From assembly GCA_964475955.1 (NCBI GenBank), contig CAYYZY010000200.1, positions 1 to 13,935 on the forward strand: DNA of 13,935 nucleotides, in the 5' to 3' direction. Numbering within the stretch: the stretch's first letter is position 1; every line of letters starts with the position of its first letter. This document shows, piece after piece, positions 1 through 6,841 of the stretch. The position numbers and the translations under genes were made by a program. The notes beneath the pieces are model-generated. The model did no database searches and was not told the origin of the DNA. It was given only the letters and a program-made list of their open reading frames with translations. The DNA is from DATKZH01 sp964475955 (GTDB taxonomy: Bacteria; Planctomycetota; Planctomycetia; Pirellulales; Thermoguttaceae).

Positions 1-358
1 CCGGCCTGGAGGCCGATATCAATTTACCACAAACACACCCTCCAAAAGTGCAAAACTCGAGCTTAGGCTGCCAATCACCGGACGATCTCGCCACAGATCA
101 CCTCACATTGTCCGCCCCTATTGTGGACCGGCTTGCGATTGTATCACGGGCGACCACCTCATCCCAGGCCGTCCGACGCAGAGCCGACCGAGTCTCTCCC
201 CAACCCAAAACGAATAGCTCTCAACCCTTGCGGCGACCGATCCGGCGGCCAGAATGGAAGGGGCGCGGGGAAACGACTCGCCGGCGCTCTATCAGGGAAG
301 GCGATCGGCCGGGCCGATGCGGCGTGCCGGCCCATCGAGTTCGGTCGAGGGAGGTGCG
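1..358. other. Leader region upstream of the HzsA-like gene, no gene seen
   Basis: No supportable gene lies here. Open frames crossing it are rich in Arg and Pro, match no family I recognise and run into the following gene out of frame. A small dyad at 2-15 (CGGCC / GGCCG around TGGA) could be the end of an upstream transcription unit. The first ~200 bases are visibly less GC-rich than the gene that follows, as expected for a promoter-bearing intergenic region, but I could not identify a convincing -35/-10 pair. Confidence 0.5.
350..354 (+). promoter_or_regulatory. Ribosome binding site of the HzsA-like gene
   Basis: GGAGG lies 4 nt before the ATG at 359 and decides this start over an in-frame ATG at 254, which would add 35 residues in front of an otherwise good signal peptide. 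Confidence 0.7.
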
Positions 359-3300
359 ATGAATCGGAATCGGCTGTTGGCGACGGGCCTTCTCGCCGCG
401 GTGATCCTGCCGGGCATCGACGGAACCGCCGGCCTTGCGCGTCGCGGCCGCGCGGCAGAGCTGGTGTCGCCGGTGTCCGTGCCGTTCGCTTCCGGGCCGG
501 CCTTTCCGCAGGGACGCGTTGCCGGGAACCCGCCCGATCCCACGTACGCGGCGGATCGGGCGATCGACGGCGACCCGGCCACGTTCTGCTGCCTGTTGGA
601 CGATACGCTCGGCGGCACCAGCGACACGACCATCCCCGCCCGGGCGGCCGAGCCGGTGACCGGCCATATGGTCTTCGACCTCGGCCGGGCCGTCACCGTG
701 GTCGGCGCCCGGCTCACCGCGCGCACGCCCGGCGGGCCGCTCAATCCCAAGCAGGTCGACTTCTTCGCGTTCGCCGACGACGACCCGGCGAACAACCCCA
801 CGGTCGACGACGTCGAGGGCGACGCCGACGTGCGCCTGCTCCTCGGCGACCACACGTTCGCCGGGCTCGGCGGAGGCCAGTCGGCGGACGTGCGATGGGA
901 GCCGGTTCGCGCCCGGTACGTCGGCATGCGCGTCGGGAGCAGCTACGAGTCGGGCGGGCCCGTCCATTACAACTTCCAGATCGGCGAGTTCGCGCTGTTC
1001 GTCGAGCTCGGCGCCGGCGACACGCGGCAAGGAATGAAGCCGGCCTCGCTCTACGTGAAGCAGGAAACACTCCCCGCGACGATGCTCGCCTCGCGTCAGC
1101 GCTATCACTGCTGGTACGAAGGGCTCAAACCGTCCGGCGGCCGCATCGCCGGCCTGTGGGACCGGATCCGCCGCGATTTCCCCTCATCGGCCAACCGGCT
1201 GCTCGAATACGCCCGGTTCGACTGGTTCGAGCCGTCGGGCTGGCTCGTTCGGGTCGACGACACGGAGCTGGAGCAGCGGCTCGTGCGCCGGGCTATCGAG
1301 GAGGCGCCCGAGGCCGACGAGCCGCTTCGCCGCCGACTCGACGCGCTCGTCGAGGCCCAAGTCGCGGCCGACGACCCGCGGTGGCTCGCCCTTTGTACCA
1401 CCGCCGCCGAGTTCGCGCTCCTCGGGCGCGAACTGGCGAGCCTCCACGCGGCCGTCGAAGACCTGCGAAACTCGTTCCCCGATCGTTACCCGGGCGAGGC
1501 CCTGTTGGCGCGCTTGCGGGAGATCGAGGGCCGGGCGATGGAACTGTCGCGCAAGGAAGAGGGCGACGCCGCGGCGGCGTTCCGCCCGCTCGCCGACCGG
1601 CTCCAGGCGCTCCGGCGCGAGGCGCTGGTCGACGCCAACCCGCTCATGCCCCGAAAGCTCCTGTTCGTCCGGCGCTCCACGTACAGCCCCGGCTGGTACT
1701 ACGCCGAGTTCATGCGGGCCAGCCGGTTCGGCGGCAACCTGTGCGTGCTGTCGCTGGAAGACGGCACGGTGGCCGAGCTCGCGCCCCGGCTCTCCGGCGG
1801 GATCTTCGACCGCTACGATCTCTCCTTCGACGGCCGGCGCGTCGCGTTCGGCTACAAGGCCGCCCCGGGGGAGGGCTTTCGCATCTACGAGGTGGGCACC
1901 GAAGGCCGCGGCCTGCGCCAGCTCACCTTCGACCCGCCCGACGAACCCCGGCGGATCGCCAAGTTCTGGCACCCGCGGAACAAGGCGTCGGGCGTGTACC
2001 GGCACCACACCGACGACTTCCATCCCTGCTACCTTCCCGACGGCGGCATCGCCTTCGCCTCCACGCGGTGCGAGCAGGGCGTGCTGTGCGACCAGAGCGA
2101 CAGCCTCGCCGTCAACGTGCTCTACCGCATCGACGCCGACGGCGGCAACCTCACCCGGCTCTCCCAAGGCGCCTTGAGCGAATCGACGCCCAGCGTGACC
2201 GGCGACGGCCGCCTCCTATACACCCGGTGGGAGTACGTCGACAAGGGCGTGATCGCCGTTCAGGCCCTCTGGGCCATGCACCCCGACGGCGCCGGCTCCG
2301 CCGAGATCTACGGCAACGAGATCGAGGAGCCGCCCGTCTTGATCCACGGCCGCGCCGTCCCCGGTTCCAACCACCTCTTCGTGGCCACCGCCACGATGCA
2401 CCACCCGTTCGCCGTCGGGCCGATCGTGCTGATCGACACGCACCACAACATCCGCACGCACGCCCCGATCCGCTCGCTCACGCCCGAGACCGGCCTGAGC
2501 ATCGAGGGCGTGGGCGGGTTCCCCGTCGGCGAGAGCTACGTCCACCGGAAGAACGGGCGCTGGGTGGCCGACAACGTGGGGCCCCTCTACTCCGAGCCGT
2601 ATCCGCTGGCCGATCGCGAAACCGGGGCGGGCGCCGGCAAGTACTTCCTCGTCGACTGCAACCCCGACCGGCCGTGGAACGACCCGGCCGCCTACGGCCT
2701 CTACCTGATCGACGCCTTGGGAAACCGCGTGCTCATCCACGAGGAGGCCGAGGTCTCCTGCTGGCAGCCGATGCCGCTGGAGCCCCGCCGCCGGCCGCCG
2801 CGCATCCCGCCCGTAAAAGCCGAGGAGCCCCGCGAAGAAACGGCCGCCGAGGCGGTCGGTCCCGGCGAAGCGCTGGTGATGATGAGCGACGTGTACCGGG
2901 GCCTCGAAGGCGTGAAGCGCGGACGGATCAAGTACCTGCGCGTGCTGGAGCAGGTGCCTCGCCCCTGGGCCGCCCGGCGGTTCTGGCCCGACGACGAAGC
3001 CCACGGCCAGCACGCGATCATCAGCCTGAACGCCCACATCTTCGTCAAGATCCACCACGGGGTCGTGCCCGTCGAACTCGACGGCTCCGCCTGCTTCGTC
3101 GTGCCGGCCGAGAAGAACCTCTTCTTCCAGGCGTTGGACGCCGACTTCATGGAAGTGCAGCGCATGCGGTCGTTCGTCAACTTCCGCCCCGGCGAGACGC
3201 GGTCGTGCATCGGCTGCCACGAGCCCAAAGCGCTGGCCCCGCCGCGGCGCACCCCGCTGGCCCTAGGGCTTCCGCCCTCACACCTCCGCCCGCAGCCGGG

Positions 3301-3769
3301 CGAGACCGTCCCCCGGCCGATCCACTACCCGACCGACGTCCAGCCCATCCTCGACGAGCACTGCACCGAGTGCCACAACCCCGAGAAAGCCGAGGGCGAG
3401 CTCGACCTCTCCGGCCGGCTGACCACGTTCTTCAACCGGTCGTACGAGCAGGTGATGGGCCGGAAGCTGGTCGCCTGCATCCAGGAGTTCCACGGGCCGC
3501 AGCCGAGGGCGCAGAAGACGAACGTCGCTCCTCTACCCCCGCGGTCGCTCGGCTCGCACGCCAGCCGGCTGATCGCTATCGTGCGCGAGGGCCACTACGA
3601 CTGCAAGCTCTCGCCCGCGGAAATGGCCCGCCTGACCACGTGGGCCGACGCCAACGCCCCCTACTACGGTTCCTACTTCGGCCGCCGCAACCTCAAGTAC
3701 CGCGACCACCCGGATTTCCGCCCCTCACCCACCCTCGAATCGGCCAGCGGCGTGCGGCCGGAGAACTAA
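359..3769 (+). CDS. Exported HzsA-related protein with discoidin-like domain and two CXXCH haem sites
   Basis: A predicted 1136-residue exported protein. Residues 1-33 form a signal peptide (MNRNRLLATGLLAAVILPG, then an ARRGRAAE-type cleavage region). Residues ~50-215 resemble an F5/8C (discoidin-like) carbohydrate-binding sandwich (FDLGRAVTVVGARLTART; RYVGMRVGSSYE). Residues ~270-425 are charged and helical. Residues ~430-870 look like a PD40/WD40-type beta-propeller related to the hydrazine synthase alpha subunit (LLFVRRSTYSPGWYYAEF; FHPCYLPDGGIAFASTRCEQG; LLYTRWEYVDKG). The C-terminal part is cytochrome-like, with CIGCH at 950-954 and CTECH at 1002-1006, and ends in YFGRRNLKYRDHPDFRP. HzsA-related proteins are common in planctomycetes that do not perform anammox; there their reaction is unknown, so hydrazine synthesis should not be inferred. 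Covalent haem binding outside the cytoplasm is inferred from the two motifs plus the signal peptide. A sulfatase follows on the same strand after a repeat-filled gap. Confidence 0.85.
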   Translation: MNRNRLLATGLLAAVILPGIDGTAGLARRGRAAELVSPVSVPFASGPAFPQGRVAGNPPDPTYAADRAIDGDPATFCCLLDDTLGGTSDTTIPARAAEPVTGHMVFDLGRAVTVVGARLTARTPGGPLNPKQVDFFAFADDDPANNPTVDDVEGDADVRLLLGDHTFAGLGGGQSADVRWEPVRARYVGMRVGSSYESGGPVHYNFQIGEFALFVELGAGDTRQGMKPASLYVKQETLPATMLASRQRYHCWYEGLKPSGGRIAGLWDRIRRDFPSSANRLLEYARFDWFEPSGWLVRVDDTELEQRLVRRAIEEAPEADEPLRRRLDALVEAQVAADDPRWLALCTTAAEFALLGRELASLHAAVEDLRNSFPDRYPGEALLARLREIEGRAMELSRKEEGDAAAAFRPLADRLQALRREALVDANPLMPRKLLFVRRSTYSPGWYYAEFMRASRFGGNLCVLSLEDGTVAELAPRLSGGIFDRYDLSFDGRRVAFGYKAAPGEGFRIYEVGTEGRGLRQLTFDPPDEPRRIAKFWHPRNKASGVYRHHTDDFHPCYLPDGGIAFASTRCEQGVLCDQSDSLAVNVLYRIDADGGNLTRLSQGALSESTPSVTGDGRLLYTRWEYVDKGVIAVQALWAMHPDGAGSAEIYGNEIEEPPVLIHGRAVPGSNHLFVATATMHHPFAVGPIVLIDTHHNIRTHAPIRSLTPETGLSIEGVGGFPVGESYVHRKNGRWVADNVGPLYSEPYPLADRETGAGAGKYFLVDCNPDRPWNDPAAYGLYLIDALGNRVLIHEEAEVSCWQPMPLEPRRRPPRIPPVKAEEPREETAAEAVGPGEALVMMSDVYRGLEGVKRGRIKYLRVLEQVPRPWAARRFWPDDEAHGQHAIISLNAHIFVKIHHGVVPVELDGSACFVVPAEKNLFFQALDADFMEVQRMRSFVNFRPGETRSCIGCHEPKALAPPRRTPLALGLPPSHLRPQPGETVPRPIHYPTDVQPILDEHCTECHNPEKAEGELDLSGRLTTFFNRSYEQVMGRKLVACIQEFHGPQPRAQKTNVAPLPPRSLGSHASRLIAIVREGHYDCKLSPAEMARLTTWADANAPYYGSYFGRRNLKYRDHPDFRPSPTLESASGVRPEN

Positions 3770-3782
3770 CAGCCGTAACCCT

Positions 3783-3831
3783 CGTTCCCGGGCTTCGCCT
3801 GGGAACGCCCTAACGCGAGGCTCCGCCTCGC
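3783..3831. repeat. Tandem pair of short hairpins (REP-like)
   Basis: The first hairpin (3783-3807) has 11-base arms, CGTTCCCGGGC and GCCTGGGAACG, around TTC; the only non-Watson-Crick pair is a G-T (G-U in RNA). The second (3815-3831) has perfect 7-base arms, GCGAGGC and GCCTCGC, around TCC. They lie 14 bases after the stop of the HzsA-like gene, so they could also end or protect its transcript, but no T-run follows. The pattern looks like short extragenic palindromes that I recall as dispersed in planctomycete and other genomes; that origin is an inference. Confidence 0.75.
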
Positions 3832-3947
3832 CCAAGCCGGCGCGTCCGGCCGGGAGACCGCAAATCATGAAGACCGTCGTCACGTTCAACGGGGGATTCA
3901 AAGTCGGCCAGACCGTGAGCCGTTCGGAGGATGCATGCCGAACGCAA

Positions 3948-4059
3948 GAGGGGAGGCTCGCGAAGACGCAGAGGCGCAAAGGGGCAGGAGCAGCAAGAAG
4001 AGACCGCCATGTTCCCCGTCTTCCTTAGCGCCTCCGCGCCTCTGCGAGCCCCTTTCCTC
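3948..4059. repeat. Imperfect long palindrome, MITE/REP-like element
   Basis: The left arm (3948-3982) and right arm (4023-4059) are approximate reverse complements. Left contains GGCTCGCGAAGACGCAGAGG and GCGCAAAGG; the reverse complement of the right contains GGCTCGCAGAGGCGCGGAGG and GCGCTAAGG. The arms enclose a loop of ~40 bases. No coding content fits it. A non-autonomous mobile palindrome is likely, but no target duplication can be assigned from one copy. Confidence 0.65.
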
Positions 4060-4132
4060 TAACAGAAGATCCCGGTTCGCCCAACGGAACCATCACCAAT
4101 CACGTCTCACGACTGCATCACGGAGAGTCAAC

Positions 4133-5584
4133 ATGAGTGTACCACGACTTGGCCGCCAGTCCGCCAGCGTCGCCCTCATCTTCATCACGCTGCTGGCCGC
4201 CCCGGGCCTCCTCCCCGCGGCAGAATCGGCCCCCGACCCGCCGCCGAACTTCATCCTCATCGTTTGCGACAACCTGGGCTACGGCGACGTGGGCTGCTAC
4301 GGCTCGAAGCTCCACCGCACGCCCCACATCGACCGCATGGCCGACGAGGGGATGCGGCTGACCGACTTCTACGTCACCAGCGGCGTCTGCACCCCCTCCA
4401 GGGCGAGCATCATGACCGGCTGCTATCCGCGCCGCGTGAGCATGCACGTCGACGAGAACGGGCGCCAGGTGCTGCCGGCCGTGTCGCGCAAGGGGCTCAA
4501 CCCTAAGGAGATCACCATCGCCGAGGTGCTGGGGGAGCAGGGCTACGCCACGGCGATCGTCGGCAAGTGGCACCTGGGCGACCAATTGCCCTTCCTGCCC
4601 ACGCGCCAGGGCTTCGACTACTGGTTCGGCATCCCCTACAGCGACGACATGACGGCCCACCCGCGCCGCCCCACGTGGCCGCCGCTCCCCCTGATGGAAA
4701 ACGAGCGCGTGATCGAGGCCCCGCCCGACCGCAACCTGCTCACCAAACGGTACACCGAGAAAGTGATCGAGTTGATCGAGAAGCACCGCGACCGGCCGTT
4801 CTTCCTCTACGTGCCGCAGGCCATGCCGGGGAGCACCCGGGCGCCGTTCGCCAGCGAGGCGTTTCGCGGCCAGTCGGCCAACGGGCCGTGGGGCGATGCG
4901 GTCGAGGAGCTCGACTGGTCGACCGGCCGGATCCTCGCGGCCGTGAAGCGCCTCGGGCTCGACGAAAACACGCTCGTCATCTGGACCAACGACAACGGCG
5001 CCCCGCGCCGCAACCCGCCGCAGGGGAGCAACCTCCCGCTGGCCGGCTGGGGATACACCACGGCCGAGGGCGGCATGCGCGTCCCCTGCGTGATGCGGTG
5101 GCCGGGCAAGATCCCGCCGGGGAGCACGTGCCGCGAGCTGTGCACGATGATGGACCTCTTGCCCACCTTCGCCCGGCTGGCCGGCGCCGAGCCCCCGCAG
5201 GACCGCACGATCGACGGCCACGACGTCTGGCCCCTCCTCTCCGGCCAGGCCGGGGCCGAATCGCCCTACGAGGCGTTCTACTATTACTACCTCGCGCAGC
5301 TTCAGGCGGTGCGTTCCGGTAAATGGAAGCTGTACCTGCCGCTGGAGAACAAGTGGCGCTCGTTCCGGGGCGACACCGAACCGGCCCCGGCGCGGCTCTA
5401 CGACCTGGAGGCCGACCTGGGCGAAACGACCAACCTCGCCGACCGGCGCCCCGACGTCGTGCGCCGGCTTCTCACACTGGCCGAAAAGGCCCGCCAAGAC
5501 CTCGGCGACCTCAACCGCCCGGGCGAGAACCAGCGCCCGGCCGCCTTCGTCAAGACCGCAACGCCCCGGGTGATGGAGCGGTAG
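4133..5584 (+). CDS. Exported type I sulfatase, arylsulfatase A-like family
   Basis: A 483-residue sulfatase with a signal peptide at 1-30 (ALIFITLLAAPGLLPAA). The start ATG has GGAGAG (4122-4127) 5 nt upstream. The maturation motif CTPSR starts at Cys86, the residue that a formylglycine-generating enzyme would oxidise, followed by ASIMTG. Also visible are a metal-site segment CDNLGYGD (Asp46, Asn47, where many relatives have two Asp), GKWHLG (Lys145, His147), the TNDNG segment (Asp287, Asn288) and the C-terminal LYDLEADLGETTNLA typical of the family. Two usually conserved positions differ: VPQAMPGST carries Gln229 where LPH-type motifs carry His, and PLAGWGYTTAEGG has Gly307 where many sulfatases have Lys. 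The likely substrate is a sulfated polysaccharide or glycoside outside the cytoplasm, but specificity cannot be read from the sequence. No maturase gene or sulfatase partner is in the window. Confidence 0.92.
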   Translation: MSVPRLGRQSASVALIFITLLAAPGLLPAAESAPDPPPNFILIVCDNLGYGDVGCYGSKLHRTPHIDRMADEGMRLTDFYVTSGVCTPSRASIMTGCYPRRVSMHVDENGRQVLPAVSRKGLNPKEITIAEVLGEQGYATAIVGKWHLGDQLPFLPTRQGFDYWFGIPYSDDMTAHPRRPTWPPLPLMENERVIEAPPDRNLLTKRYTEKVIELIEKHRDRPFFLYVPQAMPGSTRAPFASEAFRGQSANGPWGDAVEELDWSTGRILAAVKRLGLDENTLVIWTNDNGAPRRNPPQGSNLPLAGWGYTTAEGGMRVPCVMRWPGKIPPGSTCRELCTMMDLLPTFARLAGAEPPQDRTIDGHDVWPLLSGQAGAESPYEAFYYYYLAQLQAVRSGKWKLYLPLENKWRSFRGDTEPAPARLYDLEADLGETTNLADRRPDVVRRLLTLAEKARQDLGDLNRPGENQRPAAFVKTATPRVMER

Positions 5585-5613
5585 CTTCGCGGGACGCGGC
5601 GGTGGCATATCCC

Positions 5614-5671
5614 GTGGGGCACGTTTCCGACGTGCCTCAACTTCCAAAGGCACGTTGGAAACGTGCCCCAC
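5614..5671. repeat. Inverted pair of the GTGGGGCACGTTTCC repeat, forming a hairpin
   Basis: Copy one (5614-5636) begins GTGGGGCACGTTTCC and ends GACGTGCC. Copy two (5649-5671) is its reverse complement with a single mismatch. They are separated by 12 bases, so a 23-bp stem can form. The site starts 30 bases after the sulfatase stop and may act as a transcript end. The same unit recurs at 5682, 13887 and 13918. Confidence 0.85.
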
Positions 5672-5681
5672 AGTAAAGGAA

Positions 5682-5702
5682 CACGTTGGAAACGTGCCCC
5701 AC
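5682..5702 (-). repeat. Third copy of the GTGGGGCACGTTTCC repeat
   Basis: CACGTTGGAAACGTGCCCC followed by AC repeats the orientation of the copy at 5649-5671, 10 bases after it; the outer two bases (GG in the other copy) are AA. It lies just before the methyltransferase gene. Reading the frame back through it yields a spurious METCPT peptide, so the true start is placed downstream at 5731. Confidence 0.85.
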
Positions 5703-5730
5703 GGTAAGGGAAGATGCAACGGAGAACGCC

Positions 5731-6738
5731 GTGAACGGAAGTGGGGAATCGCCGGAGGGCGCGGCGTGGGAGGAGGCCGCCTGCTTGCTGTGCGGCGCCG
5801 GGGAGCGGACGGTCGTCGTCGAGGCCCCGCACGACCGGGCCGATGCGCCGGGACCGCGCCCCGCCGTGGTGCGGTGCGCCGCGTGCGGGCTGTGCTACAC
5901 GTCGCCACGTCCGACGCCCGAGTCGATCCGGCTCTTCTACCCGGACGACTACGCGCCCCACGAGGCAAAGAAGCCGATCGAGTCGACACGCGAGACGCGC
6001 CGGTCCGCGCTTGCGAAGCTGGGCTTGCGACGGCGCCGCGAGATACGCTGGCACGGCGAGGGCCGGCTGCTCGATTTCGGCTGCGGCGCCGGGGCGTTCC
6101 TGAAGCGAATGGACTCGCAGGGCTGGAAGGTGCTGGGGGTCGACGCGGCGGAGCCCGTCGTGCGCCGCATCCGTGAGGAGCTGGGACTGGCGGCCGTGGT
6201 CGGCGACCTCGGGGCCCCGGAGCTTCGGCCGGCGAGCTTCGACCTGGTCACCATGCGCCATTCGCTCGAGCACGTGCACGATCCGGTCGAAACGCTCCGG
6301 CAGGCTTTCCGCCTGCTCGCGCCGGGCGGCAAGCTGATGGTTTGGGTGCCGAACATCGAGAGCCTGCCGTTCCGGTGGTTCGGCCCGGCGTGGTTCGGGC
6401 TCGACCTGCCGCGACACCTGACGCATTTCGCGCCGTCGACGCTCCGCCGGATGGTCTCCGAGGCGGGCTTCGAGCAACCGCACACGTGGATGGTGCCGCA
6501 CGCCTCGTGGCTGCGGCGCTCGGCTGCCCGTGCCCGGGAGCTGGGGAACACGTCGCTCAAGTCCTGGTGGCTCGCCCGGCGCCCGGCCGCCCGGCTGGCC
6601 ACCTGGTACGCCACGGCGACCCGCCGGGCCGACTGCATCGGGCTGCGTGCGATGAAAACGCAAAACAACGGGGTCGGGTCTCATTCTTCCGCAACAGAAA
6701 GAACGGGGTCGAGGCCCGCGATTCTTGCGGAAAAATGA
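5731..6738 (+). CDS. SAM-dependent methyltransferase with N-terminal four-cysteine cluster
   Basis: A 335-residue class I methyltransferase starting at GTG 5731, chosen because GGAGA (5721-5725) lies 5 nt upstream; longer starts lie inside the repeat at 5682-5702. Residues 18-52 hold CLLC and CAAC (Cys18, 21, 49, 52), a likely zinc ribbon as in sugar and lipid C-methyltransferase relatives. The SAM fold follows: LLDFGCGAG at 113-121 (motif I), Asp138 in VLGVDAAE, then FDLVTMRHSLEHVHDP and LLAPGGKLMVWVPN. A segment RWFGPAWFGLDLPRHLTHF lies after the core. The natural end appears to be near RADCIGLRAMK; the last ~20 residues and the TGA stop are encoded by the inverted repeat at 6670-6749. The substrate is unknown; cell-surface glycan or lipid modification is a guess from the family. 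Confidence 0.85.
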   Translation: MNGSGESPEGAAWEEAACLLCGAGERTVVVEAPHDRADAPGPRPAVVRCAACGLCYTSPRPTPESIRLFYPDDYAPHEAKKPIESTRETRRSALAKLGLRRRREIRWHGEGRLLDFGCGAGAFLKRMDSQGWKVLGVDAAEPVVRRIREELGLAAVVGDLGAPELRPASFDLVTMRHSLEHVHDPVETLRQAFRLLAPGGKLMVWVPNIESLPFRWFGPAWFGLDLPRHLTHFAPSTLRRMVSEAGFEQPHTWMVPHASWLRRSAARARELGNTSLKSWWLARRPAARLATWYATATRRADCIGLRAMKTQNNGVGSHSSATERTGSRPAILAEK

Positions 6739-6749
6739 GACCCGACCCC
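6670..6749. repeat. Inverted repeat with 25-nt arms at the 3' end of the methyltransferase gene
   Basis: The left arm (6670-6694) begins GGGGTCGGGTCTCATT and ends TTCCGCAA. The right arm (6725-6749) is its reverse complement with one mismatch. The 30-base centre contains AACGGGGTCG again (6702-6711), copying the start of the left side (6667-6676). The stop codon TGA of the methyltransferase (6736-6738) lies in the right arm. It looks like a small mobile palindrome that landed at the gene end; the hairpin could also end transcription. Confidence 0.85.
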
Positions 6750-6827
6750 ATTTTCTTCTGAAGCCAGGGCCGGTATTCTGGCGCCAGCGTGGGCCCCTCG
6801 GGATCGTTCCGAAATCCGTCCGGATTG

Positions 6828-6834
6828 AAGGAGG
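6828..6834 (+). promoter_or_regulatory. Ribosome binding site of the VCBS-repeat gene
   Basis: AAGGAGG, 7 nt before ATG 6842, is the strongest ribosome binding site in the window and rules out the in-frame upstream start at 6725, which lies in the inverted repeat. Confidence 0.8.
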
Positions 6835-6841
6835 ACTGGTC

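Larger units (their letters stand above)
3770..4132. other. Repeat-filled intergenic region between the HzsA-like gene and the sulfatase
   Basis: This gap contains two tandem hairpins (3783-3831), a ~110-base imperfect palindrome (3948-4059) and a short unique stretch ending in the sulfatase ribosome binding site. A 53-codon ORF from ATG 3867 to TAG 4028 exists but runs into the palindrome and lacks a ribosome binding site, so I do not call it a gene. No transfer of a larger element is visible. Confidence 0.6.

Noticed and set aside
359..3769. Hydrazine synthase subunit and therefore an anammox organism
   Set aside because: Only the HzsA-like part is shared; no other anammox genes are in the window, and HzsA-related proteins occur in many non-anammox planctomycetes.
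121..3813. A very long plus-strand open frame overlapping the HzsA-like gene
   Set aside because: Its product is Arg/Pro-rich without any domain, which is the usual shadow of a GC-rich gene; the frame starting at 359 shows clear domains and a ribosome binding site.
3783..3831. Intrinsic terminator call for the tandem hairpins
   Set aside because: Stable stems are present but no T-run follows either one, so they are listed as repeats.
3867..4028. 53-codon ORF with a plausible beginning (MKTVVTFNGG)
   Set aside because: No ribosome binding site is seen, half of it lies inside the long palindrome, and the end is Arg-rich.
5686..5730. Upstream TTG start giving the methyltransferase a METCPT beginning
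   Set aside because: The sequence is the dispersed repeat; the same METCPT-type peptide appears wherever that repeat is read in this frame. GTG 5731 has a good ribosome binding site.
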